Shown in pieces: positions 1 through 5,706 of a DNA stretch of 9,142 bases. The stretch comes from Deltaproteobacteria bacterium UBA4427 (GTDB lineage Bacteria > Myxococcota_A > UBA9160 > UBA4427). Below the pieces are notes generated by a model. It worked only from the letters and a program-made list of their open reading frames with translations. It had not been told where the DNA came from and did no database searches. The stretch covers positions 21,137 through 30,278 of the forward strand of contig DGPZ01000059.1 of NCBI GenBank assembly GCA_002390675.1, read 5' to 3'. Made by a program: the position numbers and the translations under genes. Numbering within the stretch: position 1 is the stretch's first letter; each line of letters opens with the position of its first letter.

Positions 1-818
1 GAGTAGTACTGCGCCCCAAAACGTGAGTACGGAATTCCGGATTCCGCCTCATAGAGCCTAAAGAGGCCGTCAAGCCCGCCACTGGGATTCCACATTTCGC
101 GAACGACTATGTTCCCGAGGTCTTCCATGGGGTCGCCCCAATGGCCGATCTCCCAGTCGATGATCGAACTCACCTGGTTCCCCTGGAACATGAAGTTGAC
201 GGGGCCGGTATCGCCTTGGACGAGGGATACGCGCGCAACGTCCTTCGGCGCATAACGTCGCAACCAATCGAGACCGTAGGTCGTGAGCGGGTCGACATAG
301 CCGTCCAGAAAGTGCTGCCACTGCTCGACGATTACATCGACTTCGCCGAGCGCCGCCTCTTCGGCATTCTTCGGCCGAGGCGTCATCACGTCGTCGATCT
401 CAAGCGCATCGAGATCTAGCTTATGCATCCGCGCCACAATGCGAATGAAATCTTCCATGATGGCGCGCTGCTGCGAGACGTCCGCGAGCTTGTCGATATC
501 AGCGCGACCCGGGTCCCGCGAGAAGAGCGTCGCTCGCAGATCCGGATTCCAACCGTAAACCTTTGTGACGGGGATATCTGTTTCCGCGAGAGCCTGCGTA
601 ATGCGGGTTTCTCGTTCGAGGCGGCGCGGATCAACGCCGCCGTCATCTCTTTGCAGGCGGAGAAAACCTTCGAGGACCGAACCGTCCGGTCGCGTCACGT
701 CCACAATCCATGCTTCGCGTCTCGCGACGTGGCGATGAATATGGGTGACTTCGCCGCCTCCAATTTCCGCAACCCATTCCAGCATGCCCTCAGGCAAGTC
801 ATGGTTCAGCTCAGCCAT
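1..818 (-). CDS. Phosphotransferase family protein (APH/ChoK-like kinase fold), 3' end outside the window
   Basis: The first 272 residues are readable and the frame is still open at base 1, so the C-terminus is missing. Visible motifs are a QGDTGPVN catalytic loop (about residues 201-208) and an IIDWE metal-binding segment (about 219-223) followed by GDPMEDL, the signature of the aminoglycoside phosphotransferase/choline kinase superfamily (APH). The usual His of HGD is Gln here, but the catalytic Asp is kept; this form is familiar in APH-like proteins found beside acyl-CoA and xenobiotic metabolism genes. The substrate cannot be read from sequence, and antibiotic resistance should not be assumed. 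The ATG at 818 has an AGGAGA ribosome site about 6 nt upstream. It is divergent from the LLM oxidoreductase across a 155-bp shared upstream region, so the two may be co-regulated (inference). Confidence 0.88.
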   Translation of the reverse strand, partial: MAELNHDLPEGMLEWVAEIGGGEVTHIHRHVARREAWIVDVTRPDGSVLEGFLRLQRDDGGVDPRRLERETRITQALAETDIPVTKVYGWNPDLRATLFSRDPGRADIDKLADVSQQRAIMEDFIRIVARMHKLDLDALEIDDVMTPRPKNAEEAALGEVDVIVEQWQHFLDGYVDPLTTYGLDWLRRYAPKDVARVSLVQGDTGPVNFMFQGNQVSSIIDWEIGHWGDPMEDLGNIVVREMWNPSGGLDGLFRLYEAESGIPYSRFGAQYY

Positions 819-888
819 TTCTCGTCTCCTCATTGGCCGCGTCACTCTGCGCGGGCATTCGGGAAACGGTATCGCGCTCATGCCCCCT

Positions 889-940
889 ATGGGACTGTAG
901 TTTTGCGCGGCTATGATTCAGGGGGCCGCCACGCAGGCGG
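889..940 (+). promoter_or_regulatory. Candidate promoter and small hairpin upstream of the LLM oxidoreductase
   Basis: In the divergent gap 819-973 the plus strand carries TATGAT at 912-917, a close match to a sigma-70 -10 box; no good -35 hexamer lies at the right distance. A perfect 5-bp inverted repeat (CCGCC at 926-930, GGCGG at 936-940, 5-nt loop) follows and would lie near the transcript start. It could be an operator or a 5' hairpin. The assignment is weak. Confidence 0.22.
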
Positions 941-973
941 ACCAGCGTTCCCGAGACAGGAGATTCAACCAAG

Positions 974-1837
974 ATGGAATTTCAAATCGCCGAATCGATG
1001 TGCGATATCAGTCACTACCTGCCCATCGCCCAAGCCGCTGACGAAGCCGGTTTCGGCGTTTTCGGATTAGGCGACAGCATCTTCTATCCGGAAGTCGCAG
1101 AAGGCACCTACCCCTATACGGCAGACGGCGATCGCTCTTTCCTTGAGGGCGCACCTTTCCTCGACCCCTTCCAGCTCTTTGCCGCAATGTCCGTCGTGAC
1201 GACGAACATCAAATTCTCCTTCGGTGTCCTGAAGCTCCCGATTCGCGACCCGGTCCTCACGGCGAAGCAGGTGAGCTCCCTCTCAGTATTGTCGAATGAG
1301 CGACTCATTCTGGGCGTTGGGCTCAGCCCCTGGATCGAAGACTTCCAGGCCTGTAGCCAGGATTGGAAATCCCGCGGCAAGCGGATGGATGAAATGATCC
1401 AAATCATCCAGGGCCTGATGACTGGCGAATATTTCGACTGGAAGAGTGAGTACTACGACATTCCCAAGATCAAGATGTGTCCAGTCCCGGCGGCATGTCC
1501 GCCTGTCGTTGTCGGCGGACATAGCAAGCCTGCCTATCGACGTGCCGCCCGCTACGGAAATGGCGTCAACTTCGTCAGTCTGACCGAGGACGAACTCGTG
1601 GATCGCCTCACGATCGTGAACAGTTTCCGAAAGGAATACGGCCGCGAGAACGAAAACTTCATCGTCCAAGCCGGTATGCCTGCATTTACCGTCGACGCCA
1701 TGAAACGCCTTGAGGAACGCGGCGTTACCTGTCTAACGGTCGGCTATCGCAACCCCTACCAGCCCGACACCATGCAGCTGCAGGAAAAGGTCGACTGGGT
1801 GAAGCGCTTCGGCGACGAAGTCATCGCCAAGTGGTGA
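974..1837 (+). CDS. LLM class (luciferase-like) F420-dependent oxidoreductase, probable
   Basis: A complete 287-residue protein of the bacterial luciferase-like monooxygenase superfamily, a TIM barrel that uses flavin or coenzyme F420. Supporting segments are an N-terminal AADEAGFGVFGLGDS strand-helix-strand (about residues 21-35), a DPVLTAKQVSSLSVLS helix (about 92-107), the GVGLSPW loop (about 114-120) and a SRGKRMDEMI helix (about 133-142) followed by the VVVGGHS strand near 178-184. These match the order seen in F420-dependent LLM oxidoreductases of roughly 280-300 residues. F420 rather than FMN is assigned by family resemblance, not by a decisive residue. The ATG at 974 is preceded by AGGAGA at 958-963 with a 10-nt spacer. 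It is a single gene facing the phosphotransferase; its 3' end converges on the methyltransferase operon, with a shared hairpin between. The substrate is unknown. Confidence 0.9.
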   Translation: MEFQIAESMCDISHYLPIAQAADEAGFGVFGLGDSIFYPEVAEGTYPYTADGDRSFLEGAPFLDPFQLFAAMSVVTTNIKFSFGVLKLPIRDPVLTAKQVSSLSVLSNERLILGVGLSPWIEDFQACSQDWKSRGKRMDEMIQIIQGLMTGEYFDWKSEYYDIPKIKMCPVPAACPPVVVGGHSKPAYRRAARYGNGVNFVSLTEDELVDRLTIVNSFRKEYGRENENFIVQAGMPAFTVDAMKRLEERGVTCLTVGYRNPYQPDTMQLQEKVDWVKRFGDEVIAKW

Positions 1838-1858
1838 GCGCCGTGCGTTCTTCAACTT

Positions 1859-1907
1859 TTGCGCGGTCCCCAGTCGATCCAGCAACCCGGAGAGTCGGAC
1901 CGCGCAA
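1859..1907. terminator. Inverted repeat between convergent genes, candidate bidirectional terminator
   Basis: A perfect 11-bp inverted repeat: TTGCGCGGTCC at 1859-1869 and GGACCGCGCAA at 1897-1907, with a 27-nt loop. It starts 22 nt after the LLM stop codon, and its right arm ends exactly one base before the stop codon of the minus-strand microprotein ORF (1908-1910). Position between convergent 3' ends suggests a shared terminator. No strong U-tract follows on either strand (TCACTTT on plus), so it may instead be a 3'-end stabilising stem. Confidence 0.5.
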
Positions 1908-2036
1908 TCACTTTGCGAGAATAGAGCGATTCATAAGCAGCCAATAGACGGAAAGCGGCAGCCAAACGACCGGAGACCAGATCGCAAAGAGTTCCCAACG
2001 GTGCAGACCTTCGAGTTCTCTAAGCGAATTTGGCAT
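1908..2036 (-). CDS. Putative 42-residue single-span membrane microprotein
   Basis: This short frame begins with ATG at 2036, only 3 nt after the TAG stop of the methyltransferase, and ends at TGA 1910-1908, flush against the inverted repeat. The product has a charged N-terminus (LRELEGLHRWE), one hydrophobic stretch at about residues 17-35 rich in Trp (W14, W20, W25, W32), and a short basic tail (MNRSILAK), as expected of a small inner-membrane protein. No clear Shine-Dalgarno precedes the ATG, so expression would depend on translational coupling to the methyltransferase. I do not recognise a family. The tight spacing, the membrane-like composition and the end at a terminator-like hairpin support it; its short length is the main doubt. 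Confidence 0.5.
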   Translation of the reverse strand: MPNSLRELEGLHRWELFAIWSPVVWLPLSVYWLLMNRSILAK

Positions 2037-2039
2037 CGA

Positions 2040-2822
2040 CTAACACGGATCTTCGACATCGCGCAGTGCCGCGAGATACTCACCGCCTTCGACGCGCCCA
2101 AGGATCTCCATCTCGAAGCCGGCTCGATCTGCGATCCATCCTAGACTGTCTTCATCTAGGTAGATCCAGGGGAAGCTTTCACCCCGCCACCCTCGGTACC
2201 GCGTCGACAAAACAATCTCTCCCCGAGAAGGTGAGTCGTCTGCATCTTCGCCATCCCAGGAATCCCGCAATCCGCTCGAGTCCACGATCAACTCTGCGTC
2301 AGGGTTCAAGCAGCCTCGCAATCGGCCGAGCAGAATTTCTAGTGCAGCAGAACCACCCGCAACCCCGATTGTCTGCATCCCAAAGAGCAACGAATCAAAG
2401 CGCCCGAAAGGCTCCTCCGAATCGAGCTTCATCACATCGAATTGATGCGCTTCGCGAACCCCGCGAGCCCGACATAGCGTCTCGCAAATCGGACTCACAT
2501 CGATCGCAACGACGTCGAGACCGCGCGCCTGCAGTGCCAAAGCATGTCGCCCGCTACCCGCGCCTACATCAAGCACTCGACCTTTGCAGCGATCGATCGC
2601 CAACGCATCCAACTCCGCCAGCTCCCCCCCGAGTGTGAAATATTCTTCCGTCTCGATCTCGAATTCGACCCCGTCCGCACGCAAAGCCCGCACACGACGC
2701 GGCTTCCCAGTTTGGTAGTGATCCATCAATGCCGCGGCCAAAGGCTCAGCTGGCCCAACACGCTTTGGCCAAAACCGGGACCAACGCCCGAACGCCGATT
2801 CTTGCGTAGGAACCTTAGGCAT
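2040..2822 (-). CDS. Class I SAM-dependent methyltransferase
   Basis: From the ATG at 2822 the product has 260 residues with a Rossmann-type methyltransferase core. Motif I is VLDVGAGSGR (about 83-92), the motif II acidic strand VVAIDVSP ends near 111, and a FDSLLFGMQTIG strand-loop follows (motif IV region). The N-terminal 80 residues form a lid-like region (ALRADGVEFEIETEEYF). The end, YLAALRD, resembles the last beta strand of the fold. The substrate is unknown, although small-molecule methylation is the usual role of this subfamily. A TTG at 2834 would add four residues; the ATG is preferred because a weak GGA sits just upstream and neither start has a strong ribosome site. It lies 18 nt after the SnoaL-like gene and 3 nt before the microprotein frame, so the three are probably co-transcribed. 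Confidence 0.85.
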   Translation of the reverse strand: MPKVPTQESAFGRWSRFWPKRVGPAEPLAAALMDHYQTGKPRRVRALRADGVEFEIETEEYFTLGGELAELDALAIDRCKGRVLDVGAGSGRHALALQARGLDVVAIDVSPICETLCRARGVREAHQFDVMKLDSEEPFGRFDSLLFGMQTIGVAGGSAALEILLGRLRGCLNPDAELIVDSSGLRDSWDGEDADDSPSRGEIVLSTRYRGWRGESFPWIYLDEDSLGWIADRAGFEMEILGRVEGGEYLAALRDVEDPC

Positions 2823-2840
2823 GAAATCCGACAAATTAAT

Positions 2841-3320
2841 TCAGGGCGCCGTGTAGACGTACTTGAGATGCTTAGACAGGTCACCTAACAACTTGGGCTT
2901 CATCTGCCTCTGCGTGAAGTGCCAACCGGTTTCTTCGTCCCACCCGAATTGATCTTCGTAGTAGCCCGTGATGATGCACTGAAGCGGAAAGTCGGGAAGC
3001 TGTTGCATGACCGTGAAACGCGATCGCACCCTCGCCGTCCGTCCATCCTCGCCAAATTCGAACATGAGATTCGTCGTGACATGCTGGGTCATCGGCGTGC
3101 CGTCTTCGTAGAGCTGCGTCGAGCGGTCGTAGATCGCCTTCACGCCTTCACGTCCGCCGCCCTGCTCTTGACCATCCGCCGCCAGAATTTTCGCGCGGCT
3201 GAAGAGTTCGCCGATCCCATCAAAGTCCCCGCCGTCGATCGCTTCGGCGTAGCTGAACATCAGGTTTTCGATCGCGATTCGAGCATTAGCCGGCTCGAGC
3301 TGTGCCTTGGGGTCCATCAT
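2841..3320 (-). CDS. SnoaL-like / NTF2-fold protein
   Basis: A 159-residue protein with the pattern of the SnoaL-like/NTF2 superfamily. An N-terminal helix (ARIAIENLMFSYAEAIDGGDF) is followed by FDGIGELFSRAKI, a GREGVKAIYD helix, the TQHVTTNLMFEF strand, an ARVRSRFTVMQQLP strand and finally GYYEDQFGWDEETGWHFTQRQM, matching the alpha-beta cone. Members act as small isomerases, dehydratases, hydrolases or dehalogenases on lipophilic substrates, and many are annotated without a known substrate. Two tandem ATGs (3320 and 3317) follow a GAGGAG site; the second has the better spacing (7 nt), so the protein may start one residue later. It is the first gene of the SnoaL-like/methyltransferase/microprotein unit. 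The gap to its right (3321-3505) shows nothing more than weak inverted repeats. Confidence 0.87.
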   Translation of the reverse strand: MMDPKAQLEPANARIAIENLMFSYAEAIDGGDFDGIGELFSRAKILAADGQEQGGGREGVKAIYDRSTQLYEDGTPMTQHVTTNLMFEFGEDGRTARVRSRFTVMQQLPDFPLQCIITGYYEDQFGWDEETGWHFTQRQMKPKLLGDLSKHLKYVYTAP

Positions 3321-3505
3321 CTCACTCCTCAGAAATTTCGCGCAACCATGAATTACGGTGCGCCAGAGGAACGGTGACCAATCCGACGAGCGCCGTCAAA
3401 GTGCATGGCACGGCCTACGACTCGCCGACGCGACTCAATTCGGCAAAACGACCGTCGAGACAAAAACCGAGCCCCTAGACGGATTCTGGCTAGATCGATG
3501 AATGC

Positions 3506-3754
3506 CTAGCGTGCGGATGGAAGGGAAGGTGGCGATTCGTTGACGAAGCGCTGCCATTCTTCGTCATCGACGGCTTCCATATGATCTTCCATGCAGCTCT
3601 TGAAGCGGAAGCCGCAATTCATGCATTCGAGGTAATGCTGCGTTTCAGGACCGCGCGACGTCGCGAGATCAATCTCGGCGCGCACCCAGAGGCGGCTCGG
3701 CCGCCCCTCGACTTCACAGTCTTCGCAATACAATGTAAACAACGAATCGATCAT
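3506..3754 (-). CDS. Small zinc-ribbon-like protein, 82 residues
   Basis: A short acidic protein with two CxxC knuckles: YCEDC (Cys10, Cys13) and ECMNCGFRFKSC (Cys44, Cys47, with a fifth Cys at 54). The 30-residue spacing between knuckles is typical of a zinc ribbon, so it probably binds one Zn ion as a stand-alone treble or ribbon domain. The C-terminal 25 residues are acidic and then Ser/Pro-rich. The start at 3754 is supported by GGAGAAATAG directly upstream, which gives GGAG with a 6-nt spacer. It stands alone, with 142 nt to the next gene on its 5' side and 185 nt on its 3' side. I do not recognise a named family. A role in nucleic-acid or protein binding would be a guess. Confidence 0.75.
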   Translation of the reverse strand: MIDSLFTLYCEDCEVEGRPSRLWVRAEIDLATSRGPETQHYLECMNCGFRFKSCMEDHMEAVDDEEWQRFVNESPPSLPSAR

Positions 3755-3896
3755 CTATTTCTCCGGCGCCCACCATAACCCATTCAAGCGGCGAGGGACC
3801 GGGAAAATGCCCCGCTCCGCAAATCTGAGGCCGTCAGTCACTCATAGCAACCAGGACGGTTAAAGCGGTTTAGGGCTCTCTCAGCATGGAGAGGCC

Positions 3897-4220
3897 TCAG
3901 GACGGACCGAAGTCGGACCAGGAGAAGTCGACTTTTCCGTTCCGATCTCGCGTGATGCGCAGGCCCTCGTCTCGCAATGCATCGAGCCAGCTGCGCCCCT
4001 GCCCTAAAGCGCCCGCGAGCGCGCTCAAGCTATCGGCGGCTTTCACTGATTCGGGTGGATGCAGATCGGCGAGCACAATTCGACACACCCAATCGGGAGT
4101 TGCTTCGCCTTTGTCGCGGACGCGTTCCGGCGCGGACAGAGTGAGCGTCAGTCTGCGCGGATCCGTGTGCTCACCCTCGCGATGGACGAAGAGTTCGACG
4201 CTCGCAATCGCGCCTTTCAT
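3897..4220 (-). CDS. Conserved hypothetical protein, DUF6968-like
   Basis: A 107-residue protein. It has alternating beta strands near the N-terminus (VELFVHREG, RRLTLTLSAPE), then DWVCRIVLADL (about 43-53), a KAADSLSALAGALGQG helix (about 60-75) and a C-terminal DGRNG-type turn leading to VDFSW. The W-C strand followed by a D-SL-AL-AL helix resembles the DUF6968 family; this is recognition by pattern and not verified. No enzyme motif is visible. Its ATG (4220) overlaps the stop of the SelW-like gene as ATGA, with GAGGG 7 nt upstream inside that gene, so it is translationally coupled. Downstream, 3880-3897 carries a short GA/CT-rich hairpin without a U-tract. Confidence 0.72.
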   Translation of the reverse strand: MKGAIASVELFVHREGEHTDPRRLTLTLSAPERVRDKGEATPDWVCRIVLADLHPPESVKAADSLSALAGALGQGRSWLDALRDEGLRITRDRNGKVDFSWSDFGPS

Positions 4221-4588
4221 GATTCGCCCTCTTTGTCTTGATCTGCCGGGAGGTCGGAATGGCCTAGATCACGCGCGGGCGCGATTCGGTCCCGAATAAT
4301 CTGCTTGAGCGCACGCAGTTCAGGAAAGCCCCCGGCGGCCATTCGATCAAAAATCATCTCGCCATCGAGACGCACCTGAAAGATCCCAGCAGCCCTGCCC
4401 GGTACGAGCGCCACCTCGGCGAGTTCCGACTCGAAGGTCGTCAGCAATTCCTGCGCCGTCCAGGCCGCGCGCATCATCCAGCGACAGCCGACGCAATATT
4501 CGATTTCGACCCGAGGCATGCGCTGGGCTGCTGGAAGGAAAGGAACGGCGATCGGATCGGGTGCTGCCTTGGATACGGGCTCTGCCAT
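4217..4588 (-). CDS. SelT/SelW/SelH (Rdx) family thioredoxin-like protein, Cys form
   Basis: The core begins with PRVEIEYCVGC, the beta-strand plus CxxC redox motif of the Rdx family. It continues with the LLTTFESELAEVALVPG helix-strand and IFQVRLDGEMIFDR, which matches the family's strand pair after the conserved G-x-F/V-x-V-x-DG. Both motif Cys are encoded by TGC and TGT, so it is the Cys homologue and not a selenoprotein. From the ATG at 4588 it has 123 residues with the motif at about 32-35. The ATG at 4519 would give the classic length of about 100 residues but has no ribosome site, and an ATG at 4696 would add 36 residues of atypical sequence. The family is thought to act in thiol redox, and the partner is unknown. 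The 3' end overlaps the DUF6968-like gene by 4 nt. Confidence 0.8.
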   Translation of the reverse strand: MAEPVSKAAPDPIAVPFLPAAQRMPRVEIEYCVGCRWMMRAAWTAQELLTTFESELAEVALVPGRAAGIFQVRLDGEMIFDRMAAGGFPELRALKQIIRDRIAPARDLGHSDLPADQDKEGES

Positions 4589-4889
4589 CACCCCATCATA
4601 CCTGCTTCCGGGATTCCAGATCGGCCTCGTTAAATTTGATCCTTCCGCCGTCGGAGCGCGCTGGATGCCAGTACGAAGAAACGCGCCTCGCTCCATACCG
4701 TCGAAGGGGTTCGCGCCTTGTCGGAGCTCGATCCTGGCGAGCTCGCAATATTCTCCGCGACGAAGGCTTTTTATCGCGAAATCCTCGGCAAGAATTGGCC
4801 GCCCACGATCCTAGAGCTCAATAAACGGTGTTCCGGGCTGACATAACACGAGTCGAATCAGGATTTTTCGTCCGACGAGAAAAACTCGA
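4589..4889. other. Gap between the SelW-like gene and TetR, holding a possible plus-strand small ORF
   Basis: About 300 bases have no confident gene. On the plus strand one frame is open from 4640 (after an in-frame TGA at 4637) to TAA 4844-4846, and its last 42 codons look coding. On the minus strand the left part could be the 5' extension of the SelW-like gene as far as 4696. The right part, 4851-4891, is an imperfect inverted repeat. No tRNA or mobile-element end is seen. Confidence 0.5.
4718..4846 (+). CDS. Possible small ORF (42 residues) or gene remnant
   Basis: Reading from a TTG at 4718, with AAGGGG upstream at 8-nt spacing, gives a 42-residue product beginning SELDPGELAIFSATK, continuing AFYREILGKNWPPTILEL and ending CSGLT, with the TAA stop at 4844-4846. 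Composition is balanced (acidic, basic, aromatic and hydrophobic residues) and third positions favour G/C like the neighbours, unlike the Arg/Pro/Ser-rich shadow frames elsewhere. The open frame extends upstream to 4640 without an ATG, so it could instead be the 3' remnant of a longer gene. It ends 4 nt before an inverted repeat that separates it from the convergent TetR stop, as expected of a real 3' end. No family is recognised. Confidence 0.3.
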   Translation: MSELDPGELAIFSATKAFYREILGKNWPPTILELNKRCSGLT

Positions 4890-4891
4890 CT
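4851..4891. terminator. Imperfect inverted repeat at the TetR 3' end
   Basis: Two stacked stems: outer AGTCGA at 4851-4856 with TCGACT at 4886-4891, and inner TTTTTC at 4864-4869 with GAAAAA at 4879-4884. The right outer arm overlaps the TetR stop codon (4890-4892). It lies between the TetR stop and the end of the candidate small ORF, so it may be a shared terminator. The U-runs lie inside the stem rather than after it, which lowers confidence. Confidence 0.35.
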
Positions 4892-5555
4892 ATTCCGGCC
4901 CTGCGATCATGATTTGTGCGAAGCGGCGAAGAAACTTTTTTTGACGCTCGATCTGTTCTGGCGCAAGCGGGTCTATCTTGAAGAGTTCACGTAACAGTGG
5001 CGCCATGGCGAAATGCCCGAGAATCACGTGAATCCAGGCCGCTACGGCCATCGGCTGTTCGTCTTCGTTCCAAACAGTTTGACCGTTATTCTTCATCGAC
5101 GAGACGCCTGTCGAGACAATGGGCCCGAGCCAGCCATGCACGATATGCGAAAGGTTCTCTCCCCCGGTCAACGATTCGTGCTGAATTAGCTTCGCGATAT
5201 TTGGATGACCGGAGAAGTGATCCATGATCGAATCAAGGATGCGCTCAGTTTGCTGCACCCGATTCGCCGGCGTTGCGGCTACGGCTTCTTCGGCCGAGCC
5301 TCCAGGACCGATGATCTTAAAAAGAGGTTCGACACCGCGAACAAGGACGGCTTCATAGAGCGCGTGCTTGCCATCGAAATGGTTGTAGAGGCTCGGAGCA
5401 GTCAGCCCGGCTTCGCGCGCAATATCGCGAACGGCGGTTCCGGCGAGGCCACGCTCTGCAAAGAGCGCCTCCGCGACATCGAGGATCCTCTCGCGGGTCG
5501 ATTCGGATTCGATTCCACTCGGTTCCACTGCTGATGCTTCGATGCCGTTGGCCAT
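4890..5555 (-). CDS. TetR/AcrR family transcriptional regulator
   Basis: A 221-residue protein with an N-terminal TetR DNA-binding domain: RERILDVAEALFAERG (about 21-36), then the helix-turn-helix TAVRDIAREAGLTAPSLYNHF (about 40-60) and the DGKHALYEAV helix. The remaining 150 residues are the helical ligand-binding and dimerisation domain, which is divergent as usual, so the effector cannot be read. Length is normal for the family. The ATG at 5555 has a perfect AGGAGG (5568-5573), but the 12-nt spacer is longer than ideal. It is co-directional with the aquaporin, which ends 151 nt upstream, and could regulate the aquaporin cassette or an unseen target; adjacency is the only evidence. The 5556-5706 gap holds a short TGT-ACG-ACA palindrome (5624-5632) that might be its operator. 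Confidence 0.93.
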   Translation of the reverse strand: MANGIEASAVEPSGIESESTRERILDVAEALFAERGLAGTAVRDIAREAGLTAPSLYNHFDGKHALYEAVLVRGVEPLFKIIGPGGSAEEAVAATPANRVQQTERILDSIMDHFSGHPNIAKLIQHESLTGGENLSHIVHGWLGPIVSTGVSSMKNNGQTVWNEDEQPMAVAAWIHVILGHFAMAPLLRELFKIDPLAPEQIERQKKFLRRFAQIMIAGPE

Positions 5556-5607
5556 ATCGTGCCGCTTCCTCCTGACTCGACCCGTTCCAGGCCGCCCGAG
5601 CGAACCT

Positions 5608-5636
5608 TGTCGCGGTTAGAAAGTGTACGACATAAT
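5608..5636 (+). promoter_or_regulatory. Promoter-like hexamers pointing against TetR and the aquaporin
   Basis: On the plus strand TTGTCG (5608-5613) and CATAAT (5631-5636) are spaced by exactly 17 nt, matching 9 of 12 sigma-70 consensus bases. A small palindrome TGTACGACA (5624-5632) sits in the spacer and -10 region. A transcript from here would run antisense into the aquaporin 3' end, since no plus-strand gene follows. It may be chance, or an antisense or autoregulatory element. Confidence 0.22.
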
Positions 5637-5706
5637 CACTCGCCCGTAGCACCAGAATTCGGAGGGCGATCTGCCGTCGTAGGAATCGGCGCACAGGGCG
5701 TAGAAG

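Noticed and set aside
423..1070. 215-codon plus-strand frame opposite the phosphotransferase
   Set aside because: Antisense to a gene with QGDTGPVN and IIDWE motifs, and runs across the divergent promoter region into the LLM gene; no motif.
2030..2638. 202-codon open frame on the plus strand opposite the methyltransferase
   Set aside because: The product is Arg/Ser/Pro-rich with no motif, while the minus strand reads a clear Rossmann methyltransferase; it is a shadow frame.
3465..3500. Weak stem followed by TTTTT on the minus strand after the zinc-ribbon gene
   Set aside because: The stem pairs only about four bases, too weak to call an intrinsic terminator.
4483..4497. Possible selenocysteine (UGA) at the Rdx motif
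   Set aside because: Both motif positions are ordinary Cys codons (TGC and TGT).
4217..4696. Longest form of the SelW-like protein starting at 4696
   Set aside because: The extra 36 residues look non-coding and would overlap the candidate plus-strand frame; 4588 or 4519 fit the family length better.
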